64,000 nucleotides of DNA from Micrococcaceae bacterium RIT 802 (lineage in GTDB: Bacteria > Actinomycetota > Actinomycetes > Actinomycetales > Micrococcaceae), in contig JAFEMX010000014.1 of the NCBI GenBank assembly GCA_016892645.1, positions 35,881-99,880 on the forward strand, written 5' to 3'. The position numbers were made by a program, and so were the translations under genes. Numbering within the stretch: the first letter of the stretch is position 1; each line of letters starts with the position of its first letter. This document shows positions 15,833 to 24,046 of the stretch, piece by piece. The notes beneath the pieces are model-generated. The model was not told the origin of the DNA. It saw only the letters and a program-made list of their open reading frames with translations, and ran no database searches.

Positions 15833-17076
15833 CAGGCGGCTCCCGTCACGGTGAGGTAGATCAGCAGGAGGTTCAGCGCGACGATCGCGACGGTGATGGT
15901 CCACGCGAAGACCTGGGTCGCGGCGGAGTTGGCGTTCGGTCCCATGAGCGAGCGCAGGCCGGTGTAGCGGACCAGCGGGATCAGGGCGAAAGGGATGCCG
16001 ATGGAGAGGAACACCTGGCTGAGGACGAGCGCCCAGGTCGGGTCGACGCCGATGGACAGGATGATGAGCGCGGGGATCAGCGTGACCAGCCGACGCATCA
16101 GCAACGGGATGCGCCGGTGCAGCAAGCCCGACATGATCGCCGAACCGGCGTAGCAGCCGACCGAGGTGGAGGCGAGGCCCGAGGCGAGCAGGCCCACCCC
16201 GAACACGACGCCGATGAACGGTCCCAGCGCCTCAACGATGGCTGCGTGGGCACCCTGGATGGTGTCGGTCCCCTCGACCCCGCGCAGGCTCGTGGCGGCC
16301 AGCAGCAGCATGGCGATGTTGACCGAACCGGCGACGACGAGCGCCAACCCGACGTCCCAGCGGTTGGCCCGCAGCAGCCGTTTCAGGCCGGCGGGGGAGT
16401 GGCCGCCGCCGTGGCGGTCGCGGGAGAGCGAGGAGTGCAGGTAGATGGCGTGCGGCATGACGGTCGCGCCGAGCATGCCGGCGGCCAGCAGCACCGTTCC
16501 GGCGCCCTCGAACCGAGGGACGAGGCCGCTGGCGGCCGCTCCCCAGTCGGTCGGGCTGACGAACAGGCCGGCGACGAAGCCAATGGTGATCAGCACCAGC
16601 AGCGCCATGATGACCAGTTCGAACGGCCGTTGCCCGTGGCGTGACTGGATGGCCAGCAGAACCATCGACACGATCCCCACCAGCAACCCGCCCAGGGGTA
16701 GTGGCAGTCCGAAGAGGATCTGCAGGGCGATGGCGCCGCCGATCACCTCGGCCAGATCGGTGGCCATGGCGATCAGTTCCGCCTGGCTCCAGAAGGCCAG
16801 CCGGCCCGTGCGCGGCAGGCGCTCGCCGAGGACCTCGGGCAGTGACCTGCCGGTGACCAGGCCCAGCTTGGCGGAGAGGTACTGGATCATGACGGCCATG
16901 ACGTTGGCGACCACGAGCACCCAGACCAGCAGGTACCCGTACTGGGCGCCGGCGGTGAGATTGGCCGCGACGTTGCCGGGGTCCACGTAGGCGATGGCCG
17001 CCACGAAGGCGGGGCCGAGCAGCCAGATCAGGCGGCGTTGGGGTCGGCCCTGGCGCTCGATGACCGAAGTCGTCAT
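15832..17076 (-). CDS. mntH: NRAMP divalent metal transporter (Mn2+/H+ symporter)
   Basis: The 414-residue membrane protein carries the two NRAMP metal-site motifs: DPGN in helix 1 (AYVDPGNVAANL, near residue 33) and MPHAIYLHSS in helix 6 (near 206). About eleven membrane segments are visible. These transporters import Mn2+, and also Fe2+, with protons. The gene is first in a two-gene operon with the DtxR-type repressor, whose start overlaps its stop. A 19-bp DtxR/MntR box lies 32 bases upstream of the ATG, so transcription should fall when metal is plentiful. Confidence 0.92.
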   Translation of the reverse strand: MTTSVIERQGRPQRRLIWLLGPAFVAAIAYVDPGNVAANLTAGAQYGYLLVWVLVVANVMAVMIQYLSAKLGLVTGRSLPEVLGERLPRTGRLAFWSQAELIAMATDLAEVIGGAIALQILFGLPLPLGGLLVGIVSMVLLAIQSRHGQRPFELVIMALLVLITIGFVAGLFVSPTDWGAAASGLVPRFEGAGTVLLAAGMLGATVMPHAIYLHSSLSRDRHGGGHSPAGLKRLLRANRWDVGLALVVAGSVNIAMLLLAATSLRGVEGTDTIQGAHAAIVEALGPFIGVVFGVGLLASGLASTSVGCYAGSAIMSGLLHRRIPLLMRRLVTLIPALIILSIGVDPTWALVLSQVFLSIGIPFALIPLVRYTGLRSLMGPNANSAATQVFAWTITVAIVALNLLLIYLTVTGAA

Positions 17077-17107
17077 GGTGCTCCCTTGTCGCCGTCGTGC
17101 AAAAAAG

Positions 17108-17126
17108 TTAAGTTAGCTTAACTTAG
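17108..17126. promoter_or_regulatory. DtxR/MntR-type operator upstream of mntH
   Basis: TTAAGTTAGCTTAACTTAG is a 19-bp near-palindrome that follows the actinobacterial DtxR/IdeR consensus TTAGGTTAGCCTAACCTAA closely, with A/T replacing G/C at the inner arms. It lies between the divergent mntH (start 17076) and the ECM4-like gene (start 17183), and could influence both. Confidence 0.85.
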
Positions 17127-17182
17127 CGCGATTGGTGACGAACCGCCAGCCGCGTACAACCGGCCCGGCGTAGGCTGGCTTC

Positions 17183-18295
17183 ATGAGCGAGAACCAGCAC
17201 TCCACCCGCGGCGCCTACGTGACGCCGGGCGCCGAATTCACCCGGGACACCAACTACATCGACGACCGGATCGTCGCCGATCCGGAGGCCATCCGCGCCT
17301 CCACCGCCGAGCCCGGCGGATCGATCGGGAACCCGGACGCCGGCCTGGCCGAGGGTGCTCAGGCGTGGCCCGTCGAGGCCGGTCGCTATCGGCTCGTGGC
17401 CGCCCGTGCTTGCCCCTGGGCGAATAGGACGCTGATCGTCCGTCGCCTGCTCGGTCTCGAGGACGCCATCAGCGTCGGCCTGCCCGGCCCGACCCACGAC
17501 GCCCGCTCCTGGACCTTCGACTTGGACCCCGACGGCCGCGACCCGGTGCTGGGCACCGAACGGCTGCAGGAGAACTTCTTCGCCCGCTTCCCCGACTACC
17601 CCCGCGGCATCACGGTCCCGGCCATCGTCGACATCCCCACCGGCGGCGTCGTCACCAACGACTACCCGCAGATGACCCTGGACTTCTCGACCCAGTGGAA
17701 GGACTTCCACCGCGAAGGCGCCCCGGACCTCATCCCGGCCGGCAGCTGGGAGGAGATGGCCCCGGTCATCAAGCGGATCTTCACCGAGGTCAACAACGGC
17801 GTCTACCGCTGCGGGTTCGCCGGCTCGCAGGAGGCCTACGACGCCGCCTACGACCGCCTCTGGACCGCCATGGACTGGCTGGAGGAGCGGCTGACGGGCC
17901 AGCGCTACCTGATGGGCGACCGCATCACCGAGGCCGACGTCCGCCTGTTCACCACGCTGGCCCGCTTCGACCCGGTCTACCACGGGCACTTCAAGTGCAA
18001 CCGCAACAAGCTCGACGAGATGCCCGCCCTGTGGGGCTATGCCCGCGACCTGTTCCAGACGCCAGGCTTCGGGGACACGACCGACTTCGTGCAGATCAAG
18101 CGGCACTACTACATCGTGCACGAGGACATCAACCCCACCCAGTTCGTCCCGCAGGGGCCGGACCTGTCCAACTGGCTGGACCCGCACGGTCGCGAATCCC
18201 TCGGCGGATCGCCGTTCGGATCCGGAACGGCCCCCGGCCCGGTGCGCGCCGGCGAAGAGGTCACGCCCGGGCACAACCCGCTCTACCCGGCGTAG
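17183..18295 (+). CDS. ECM4/YqjG-type glutathionyl-hydroquinone-reductase-like protein
   Basis: The 370-residue product has the two-domain layout of the xi-class transferases. The N-terminal thioredoxin fold carries the CPWANRTLI motif near residue 75, with catalytic Cys in the ECM4 CPWAHR position, and QENFF and VPAIVDIPTGGVVTNDY follow. The C-terminal helical domain includes RYLMGDRITEADVRLFTTLARFD. The founding enzymes use glutathione to reduce glutathionyl-hydroquinones. Actinobacteria of this type generally make mycothiol, so another thiol is likely; that is inference. Start is ATG 17183 with no strong ribosome site. It is divergent from mntH with a metal box between. Confidence 0.87.
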   Translation: MSENQHSTRGAYVTPGAEFTRDTNYIDDRIVADPEAIRASTAEPGGSIGNPDAGLAEGAQAWPVEAGRYRLVAARACPWANRTLIVRRLLGLEDAISVGLPGPTHDARSWTFDLDPDGRDPVLGTERLQENFFARFPDYPRGITVPAIVDIPTGGVVTNDYPQMTLDFSTQWKDFHREGAPDLIPAGSWEEMAPVIKRIFTEVNNGVYRCGFAGSQEAYDAAYDRLWTAMDWLEERLTGQRYLMGDRITEADVRLFTTLARFDPVYHGHFKCNRNKLDEMPALWGYARDLFQTPGFGDTTDFVQIKRHYYIVHEDINPTQFVPQGPDLSNWLDPHGRESLGGSPFGSGTAPGPVRAGEEVTPGHNPLYPA

Positions 18296-18347
18296 CGGCA
18301 CCTGGTCGCGGGCATCGTCGTCCTGCTCCACAGGATGACTACCGGGG

Positions 18348-18800
18348 TTACGTAGCCTCGTCGAGGCCGATCACGAGGACGTTCTCGTGGATCCTGGTCC
18401 AGCCGTCGGCCGTGAAGGGGGACGTGTCGGTTCCATCGGACACGAGCATCGCGGAGCCACCCTGGAACGTCGTCGTGACGGGCGTACCGCCACCGCAGGC
18501 CGTCTGCTCCCGCTCCATGACGACGAGGCAGAATGCCGGTTTCACCTGGGCCTCCTCCGGGGCGTTCTCGTCATCCGCCGGCAGCGCCACGTAGTAGGAG
18601 ATGCCGCCGCTCTTCGCCGCGAACCGCACGCTATCCGGCTGGAGTGGGGTGGTATCGAAACGGGCGGACAGGGCATCGGCCTCGGTCGCCGGTTGCTCGA
18701 GCAGTTCGATCCCGGACGCGGCGTTCGAACCCGAGCATCCGGCCAGCAGCGGCAGCGACAGCGCGGCGACCAGGAGTGCTGACAGGCGGTTGACGTGCAT
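18348..18800 (-). CDS. Small secreted lipoprotein of unknown function
   Basis: The 150-residue product begins with a lipoprotein signal (MHVNRLSALLVAALSLPLLAGC, shown here as its key feature: hydrophobic core then LAGC with lipid Cys at about 22). The rest is a compact domain with three further cysteines, possibly paired (PAFCLVVM and EQTACGGG are close together), and I do not recognise its family. I chose the ATG at 18800, just before the signal, over an upstream start that would bury it. It converges with the ECM4-like gene and is divergent from the RNase H fusion. Confidence 0.65.
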   Translation of the reverse strand: MHVNRLSALLVAALSLPLLAGCSGSNAASGIELLEQPATEADALSARFDTTPLQPDSVRFAAKSGGISYYVALPADDENAPEEAQVKPAFCLVVMEREQTACGGGTPVTTTFQGGSAMLVSDGTDTSPFTADGWTRIHENVLVIGLDEAT

Positions 18801-18878
18801 GTTCCCCCCCAGAGGTTGTCGCTTCACCCTAGCGGCACCGGCATCCAAGCGACACCCCCACGTGGCAGGATGGGAACC

Positions 18879-19919
18879 ATGACGATTACCGCCGCAGCAG
18901 ACGGCTCAGCACTGGGAAACCCTGGACCGGCCGGCTGGGCCTGGTACGTCGACGACACCACGTGGCGTGCCGGCGGCTGGCCGCACGGGACCAACAACAT
19001 GGGCGAGCTCATGGCCGTGCTGGACCTGTTCCGCGCCACGGCCCACGTCGCCGACGAGCACCTGCGCATCCTGTGCGACTCGCAGTACGTCATCAACTGC
19101 ATCACCAAGTGGATGCCGGGCTGGAAGCGCAAGGGCTGGAAGAAGGCCGACGGCAAGCCGGTGCTCAACGTCGACCTGCTGAAGCAGATCGAGGACGCCA
19201 TCGCCGGCCGCGACTACAGCTTCGAGTGGGTCAAGGGCCACGCCGGGCACTACCTCAACGAGGCCGCCGACGAACGCGCCCGCGCCGTCGCCACCGCCTA
19301 CCAGGCCGGCCGCGGCAGCGACATGGGACCGGGCTACCCGGGATCCGGCACGGCCGGTTCCGGCACGCCGTCCACCCCCGCTCCCACCTCCACGGCGCAG
19401 GCCGGCTCCGCGCGAACGCAGACCGCCACGCTGCCCGCCCAGGACGACCTCTTCTCCTCCCTCGAGGACCCCGCCGAAACCGGGCGGGGCAGCGCCGACA
19501 TCGACGCCGTGGTCACGCTCGAACGCGAACTGCTGGACCCCTCGGTCCGCTCGGACGCCGGGCAGCTCGAGTTCCTGCTGCACCCTGACTACCGCGAGAT
19601 CGCCGCGGACGGCACCCTGCGTGAACGCGACACCGCGATCGCCGTGCTGGCCTCCCAGGCCACCGACCTGCCGGAGGCCGCCGGCGAAGGCCTCGAGGAC
19701 GACGACGATGCCCCCTCGGCCAGCTACGCGCCTCCGGTTGCATGGTCGAGCGCCGAACGCACCTTCGAGCTGCTCGAGGCAGCGCAGGTCGGCGCCGACT
19801 CCATCCACCTGGCCTACCGGCTGGTCGGGGACGAGACGGCCACGGCCGTCGGCTCCCTCTGGCATCGCCAAGACCAGCGCTGGCGGCTGCGCTTCCGGCA
19901 GGAAACCCCCGAACTCTAG
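18879..19919 (+). CDS. Ribonuclease HI with a C-terminal DUF4440/SnoaL-like domain
   Basis: The 346-residue product begins with a type 1 RNase H domain (about 1-145) that retains the four acidic residues: Asp in AADGSALGNPG, Glu in NNMGELMAVL, Asp in ILCDSQYVIN and Asp in EAADERARA. RNase HI cuts RNA in RNA:DNA hybrids. A Thr/Ala/Pro-rich linker (about 148-200) joins a second domain of about 120 residues beginning DAVVTLERELLDP and containing LLHPDYREIAADG, which resembles DUF4440/SnoaL-like folds. The start at ATG 18879 follows a GGATGGGA ribosome site. The second domain's role is unknown; it may bind a ligand or aid dimerisation. Confidence 0.85.
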   Translation: MTITAAADGSALGNPGPAGWAWYVDDTTWRAGGWPHGTNNMGELMAVLDLFRATAHVADEHLRILCDSQYVINCITKWMPGWKRKGWKKADGKPVLNVDLLKQIEDAIAGRDYSFEWVKGHAGHYLNEAADERARAVATAYQAGRGSDMGPGYPGSGTAGSGTPSTPAPTSTAQAGSARTQTATLPAQDDLFSSLEDPAETGRGSADIDAVVTLERELLDPSVRSDAGQLEFLLHPDYREIAADGTLRERDTAIAVLASQATDLPEAAGEGLEDDDDAPSASYAPPVAWSSAERTFELLEAAQVGADSIHLAYRLVGDETATAVGSLWHRQDQRWRLRFRQETPEL

Positions 19920-19956
19920 CCACGGCACCCACCCCGATCCCCAGGAGCGCCACCCC

Positions 19957-21102
19957 GTGACCGATCCGCGTTTTGCCCTCGTCGTCGACTTGCTGGAATC
20001 CTTCGCCGCGGCCGACCCCGACTATTCGGCCCAGCTGTGCGTCTACGCCGGGGGCCAGCCGGTCATCGACCACGTCGTGGGGCCGAACAGCACCGCCGAC
20101 TCGCTCACCGGAGTCTTCTCCGCCTCCAAGGGCGCCGCCGGGATGGTCATGGCCCTGCTGGTGCAGGACGGCCTGCTTGACCCAGGCGAGCCGGTGGCGA
20201 CCTACTGGCCGGAATTCGCCGCGTACGGCAAGGACGCCATCACCGTCGGCCAGCTGCTCAGCCACCAGGGCGGCCTGCCGGGGATCGACGGAGGCCTGAC
20301 CGTGGGCCAGTACACCGACTCGGCCACCGGTGCGGTCCGCCTCGCCGCGGCGCCGCCGGTCTGGAAGCCGGGCTCCACGCACCAGTACCACGCCCTGACG
20401 ATCGGCGTCTTCGCCGAGGAGCTGGTCCGCCGGATCACCGGCGAGACGTTGCAGCAGGTCTACGAGACCCGGATCCGGGCGCCGTTCGGCATCGACTTCT
20501 ACCTCGGGCTGCCCGAGGACGAGGAGACCCGCTATCGCGACGTGCTCAAGCCCGTCCAGTCGCCACCGTTGCCCTTCATCGATCCCTTCGGCCCGCTGGG
20601 ACTGGCCCTGAACTCGACTGGCGGCTTCGACGTCGGCGACGGCCAGGCGTACGACCTGCTGGACCTGCCCAACCTGCCGGTGATCCGCTCCGCGGGCATC
20701 GCGGCCGCCGGCGGCGTGGCCAGCGCCCGCGGCCTGGCGCGGCTCTACGCGGCGGCGAGCACCGGCGTCGTGCGTGAGGACGGGGCGGCCGACGGGCCTT
20801 TCCTGACGGCCGAGACGATCCACGCCGTCGCCGACGAGCGGGTGTTCGGGATCGACCGGGCCAACGGGTTGACCGGTGCGTTCGCGCTGATGTTCATGAA
20901 GTCCATCCCGCGCAACGACTTCGGTTCCTGGCGGGCCTTCGGGCACGACGGCGCCAACGCCACGCTCGCCTTTGCCGACCCCGCCTACGGCATCGGCTTC
21001 GGCTACGTGCCGGCGCGGGCGGAGGAGAGCGGCACCGGATCCCGCGGCGGGCAGCTCACCGTGGAGCTGCGCCGGGCGCTGCTGATCGCGGCCACCGACT
21101 GA
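19957..21102 (+). CDS. Serine beta-lactamase-fold hydrolase (class C/EstB-type esterase)
   Basis: The 381-residue product has the beta-lactamase/penicillin-binding fold used by EstB-type esterases and D-aminopeptidases. The nucleophile motif SxxK is SASKGAAG near residue 55, and the Tyr of the second motif is in HQYHALTIG near 146. There is no signal peptide, so it acts in the cytoplasm, which favours an esterase or peptidase over a true beta-lactamase. It starts with GTG at 19957 eight bases after AGGAGCG, 37 bases after the RNase H gene, with which it may be co-transcribed. Confidence 0.87.
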   Translation: MTDPRFALVVDLLESFAAADPDYSAQLCVYAGGQPVIDHVVGPNSTADSLTGVFSASKGAAGMVMALLVQDGLLDPGEPVATYWPEFAAYGKDAITVGQLLSHQGGLPGIDGGLTVGQYTDSATGAVRLAAAPPVWKPGSTHQYHALTIGVFAEELVRRITGETLQQVYETRIRAPFGIDFYLGLPEDEETRYRDVLKPVQSPPLPFIDPFGPLGLALNSTGGFDVGDGQAYDLLDLPNLPVIRSAGIAAAGGVASARGLARLYAAASTGVVREDGAADGPFLTAETIHAVADERVFGIDRANGLTGAFALMFMKSIPRNDFGSWRAFGHDGANATLAFADPAYGIGFGYVPARAEESGTGSRGGQLTVELRRALLIAATD

Positions 21103-21152
21103 ATCCCACCGCCACGCGAGGGCGGGTTCGACCGAGGCAAAGGAGCAACATC

Positions 21153-22577
21153 ATGGAGCAACTGGACGTCGACACCCTGGTGATCGGCTGGGGCAAGGGC
21201 GGCAAGACCCTCGCCGGGCAACTAGCCCGCAGTGGCCGACAGGTCGCCCTGGTGGAGCGGTCGCCGCAGATGTACGGAGGCGGGTGCATCAACGTGGCCT
21301 GCGTGCCGACCAAGGCGCTGATCCACCAGGCCGGCGGCCGCCGCAACGGGGACGAACCCGTCGAGTGGTTCACCGCCTCGGTCGCCGCCCGCGACGGGCT
21401 CATCGGCAAGCTGCGGGCGAAGAACCACGAGATGCTCGCAACCGTCTCCACGGTCACGCTGATCGACGGGGACGCCCGCTTCGTCGTGGCCGGCGATGAC
21501 GGGCAGGATGGCACGGCGCCGGGCCACCTGGTCGAGGTCACCGGCGGGGACGAGACCCTGCGGATCAGCGCCGAGCACGTGGTCGTCAACACCGGCACGT
21601 TCCCCGCCCGCCCGGCGCTGGACGGCCTGGCGGTCCTGGAACCGGCCGACGGGGTCTACGACTCGACCACCATCCAGCACGCCGACCCGTTCCCGCGTCG
21701 CCTCGCCATCCTGGGCAGCGGCTACGTGGGCCTGGAGTTAGCCGGGATGTTCGCCGACTTCGGCTCCGAGGTCACCGTGGTGGGCCGCTCGGAAGCGCTG
21801 CTTTCCGCCGAGGACGACGACGTCGCCTCCGCGGTGCGCGAGGCCCTCGAGGCACAGGGGGTCACCTTCCGGTTGGGGACCTCGGCCACCTCGGTGTCGT
21901 CGTCGGGCGGCGTCGTGAACCTGGGCGTCTCGGACGCCGCAGGGGAAGCCTCCATCGAGGCCGACGCCCTGCTCGTGGCCACCGGCAGGACCCCGGCCAC
22001 CGCGGCCCTCGGACTCGAGGCGGCTGGCATCGCCACCGACGAGCGCGGCTACATCGTCGTCGATGAATTCCTGCGCACCAGCGTCGAGGGGGTCTACGCC
22101 GTGGGCGACGTCAACGGCGGGGACCAGTTCACCTACATCTCGCTGGACGATTCACGCATCCTGGCCGACCAGCAGATGGGCCAGGGGGCCCGCAGCCGGG
22201 CCGACCGGGTGGCCATCCCGTCCACCACGTTCCTCACCCCGCCGCTGGCCCGGGTGGGGCTGAACGAGAAGCTGGCCCGGGCCGCGGGGCGCGACGTGCT
22301 GGTCGCGTCGAAGAAGGTCGCCGAGATCGCCGCGATGCCGCGACCGAAGATCATGGAGCAGACCCGCGGCGTCATCAAGTTCGTCGTCGACCCGGAGACT
22401 GACCTGGTCCTGGGGGCGACCCTTAACTGCATCGACGCCCAGGAACTCATCAACCTGGTGGCGCTGGCCATGCGGGCCGGCGTCACCGCGAGCGAGCTGC
22501 GCGACGGCATCTGGACGCACCCCTCCAGCACCGAGGCGCTGAACGAGGTCCTCGCCGGACTGGCTCCCCTGGCGTAG
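21153..22577 (+). CDS. Pyridine-nucleotide disulfide oxidoreductase, MerA/RclA-like
   Basis: The 474-residue flavoprotein has the FAD-binding start (DTLVIGWGKGGKTLAGQLA), the redox pair in GGGCINVACVPTKAL near residue 43, the NAD(P)-binding motif ILGSGYVGLELAGMFADFGS near 189, the second FAD motif in VEGVYAVGDVNGG near 310, and the dimerisation domain. The active-site histidine is in the WTHPSSTEAL end segment. Relatives include mercuric reductase and RclA. There is no N-terminal mercury domain and no mer gene nearby, so a role in reactive-oxidant or quinone metabolism is more likely. A good AAAGGAG site precedes the ATG. Confidence 0.9.
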   Translation: MEQLDVDTLVIGWGKGGKTLAGQLARSGRQVALVERSPQMYGGGCINVACVPTKALIHQAGGRRNGDEPVEWFTASVAARDGLIGKLRAKNHEMLATVSTVTLIDGDARFVVAGDDGQDGTAPGHLVEVTGGDETLRISAEHVVVNTGTFPARPALDGLAVLEPADGVYDSTTIQHADPFPRRLAILGSGYVGLELAGMFADFGSEVTVVGRSEALLSAEDDDVASAVREALEAQGVTFRLGTSATSVSSSGGVVNLGVSDAAGEASIEADALLVATGRTPATAALGLEAAGIATDERGYIVVDEFLRTSVEGVYAVGDVNGGDQFTYISLDDSRILADQQMGQGARSRADRVAIPSTTFLTPPLARVGLNEKLARAAGRDVLVASKKVAEIAAMPRPKIMEQTRGVIKFVVDPETDLVLGATLNCIDAQELINLVALAMRAGVTASELRDGIWTHPSSTEALNEVLAGLAPLA

Positions 22578-22584
22578 GCGGGGC

Positions 22585-23415
22585 CTACGCCGGGAGCTGC
22601 AGCGGCCAGCCCGCGGAGGCGAGCAATTCGCCGTCGTGCCCGGAAACCAGGACGGCCACCCCGAACTCGCGGACCGCGGAGTCGAGGGTGGACGACCCGC
22701 CGGCGAGGATCGCCTTGGAGAGCACATCGGCGGTGACGATGTCCTCGGCCAGGACGCTGACCTGCAGGTACGCGTTCGAGCGGCCGTAGCCGTGCCCGGA
22801 CGAGGTGGCCAGCGCCGCGGTGAATCCCGGTGTGCCGGCCAGGGGCACGTCGGCGACCAGGGCCGAGGGGTCGAAGGGGTCGGTGATGCCGGCACGCCAA
22901 TGCCTGCCGTAGAAGGGGTCGGACCCGGTGGGTTCGGCCGGAAACGGGGAGCCGCTGCAGAGCACGTCGCCGCCGGCGGTGACCGACCAGTGCGGCAGCT
23001 CGAGGTCCATCAGGGCCTGGCCGGCGTGGGCGATCGCCCAGCCCTTGACGAGCCCGCGCAGGTCGACCGGGCCGGTGGGGGTGTGCGGGCTGAACGCGCC
23101 CTCGGTGGCGTTGCGCCAGCTGATGGCCTGTTCGTACAGGGCGCGCAGCCGGTGGTGGGAGTAGCGCAATTCGATCTCCCCGCGGCGCAATCCCTCCACG
23201 GAGCCCCGGCCGCCCACGCCGAAGTACTCTTCGGTCTCCGCGAAGACGCGGCGGACCGTCTGCACTGCGGCGTCCAGTTCGTCGGGATCCATGGGGGCGC
23301 TGATGGAGACCACCGTGCCCAGCGCCTCGAACGCGCGGTTGGCCAGGCGCGGGACCGGTGGATCGCCTGGTTCTTCGTCCGACACCCACTGCGGGTCGGT
23401 TCCGGCCATGCTCAT
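22585..23415 (-). CDS. apbE: FAD:protein FMN transferase
   Basis: The 276-residue product is an ApbE-family flavin transferase, which attaches FMN covalently to a threonine of FMN_bind-domain proteins. Visible hallmarks are the N-terminal ALGTVVSISA, the substrate region GAFSPHTPTGPVDLRGLVKGWAI, the WSVTAGGDVLCSG segment, and the SSGHGYGRS and IVTADVLSKAILAGG motifs (the last with the metal-binding Thr/Asp). No signal peptide is seen. Its ATG at 23415 overlaps the stop of the preceding FMN_bind remnant by four bases, so they form an operon. The only candidate substrate next to it looks truncated. Confidence 0.9.
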   Translation of the reverse strand: MSMAGTDPQWVSDEEPGDPPVPRLANRAFEALGTVVSISAPMDPDELDAAVQTVRRVFAETEEYFGVGGRGSVEGLRRGEIELRYSHHRLRALYEQAISWRNATEGAFSPHTPTGPVDLRGLVKGWAIAHAGQALMDLELPHWSVTAGGDVLCSGSPFPAEPTGSDPFYGRHWRAGITDPFDPSALVADVPLAGTPGFTAALATSSGHGYGRSNAYLQVSVLAEDIVTADVLSKAILAGGSSTLDSAVREFGVAVLVSGHDGELLASAGWPLQLPA

Positions 23416-23717
23416 GCCAGCGACGTATCGAGGGCGGCCTGCTGGGTCAGGTCGTAGGCAGCGGCGGTGTAGCCCGGGCCGCTGAGCAGCTGGACGGGCT
23501 CCGTGCCGCGCAGCTGCCCACGCCGAACCGTCGTGAGCGCTGCCGAGGCCGGGGCCAGACGTTGCGTGGCCGTCGAGGTCCCGGTGGGAGCCGAACCGAG
23601 GCGGTGGGTGGTCGGGGCCGAGGCGGACGGGGCGGCGGGTGCCGTGCCGCCGAGCCAACCGGAGGCCAATACCCCGGCGGAAGCCACGGAGGCGAAGATC
23701 GCCTGACGGATGTTCAC
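23412..23717 (-). CDS. Shrunken secreted FMN-binding-domain-like protein
   Basis: The 101-residue product starts at GTG 23717 with a signal peptide (IRQAIFASVASAGVLASGWL). A Ser/Thr/Ala-rich stretch follows, and it ends in VQLLSGPGYTAAAYDLTQQA. That end resembles the closing segment of FMN_bind proteins, where a SGATYT-like motif carries FMN on its threonine. Full family members have about 80 more residues of core domain, absent here, and the motif is SGPGYT. The coupled apbE gene supports the kinship. I read it as a deletion derivative; whether it can still be flavinylated is doubtful. Confidence 0.6.
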   Translation of the reverse strand: MNIRQAIFASVASAGVLASGWLGGTAPAAPSASAPTTHRLGSAPTGTSTATQRLAPASAALTTVRRGQLRGTEPVQLLSGPGYTAAAYDLTQQAALDTSLA

Positions 23718-24046
23718 CAGGGGGTCCTTTCGGTGCCGGGGAGGGCAGGGACAGGTAGGTCATGCATGGCTCCAGCCTGTCGAACCGAACTGTGAACACC
23801 CTGTGCCGACGCTCCATATCGGCTCCGGCGGGACCCGTTTCAGCCGAAGGCGCAACGGTGTTCGGCCGGGGTGGCCGGCAAGTGTCCGGGAAACCGACGG
23901 AATGCCGCGCGGATCACGACAATTTCCCGGACGGGAACGCTCCTCCGGCGGCTGGCCGGACGCGAACGCGGCGGCCGTCCCGGTGCCCGGCCCGGCGCGG
24001 CAGCCCCGCGCGCCATCCACGGGAGTCGGCGGCGTAGGGTGGACCC
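23718..24046. other. Gene-free interval between divergent genes
   Basis: This 329-base stretch separates the FMN_bind remnant from the GDSL hydrolase. I see no gene, convincing hairpin or repeat. It must contain the two divergent promoters, but no clear -35/-10 pair stands out. Confidence 0.5.

Noticed and set aside
19957..21102. A true antibiotic-resistance beta-lactamase
   Set aside because: There is no signal peptide and the motifs fit EstB-like esterases; the fold alone does not indicate resistance.
21153..22577. Mercuric reductase as part of a mer operon
   Set aside because: No N-terminal metal domain, no C-terminal cysteine pair and no merR, merB or merT gene nearby.
23718..24046. Short plus- and minus-strand frames in the interval upstream of the GDSL gene
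   Set aside because: They lack ribosome sites and have composition typical of chance frames in GC-rich DNA.
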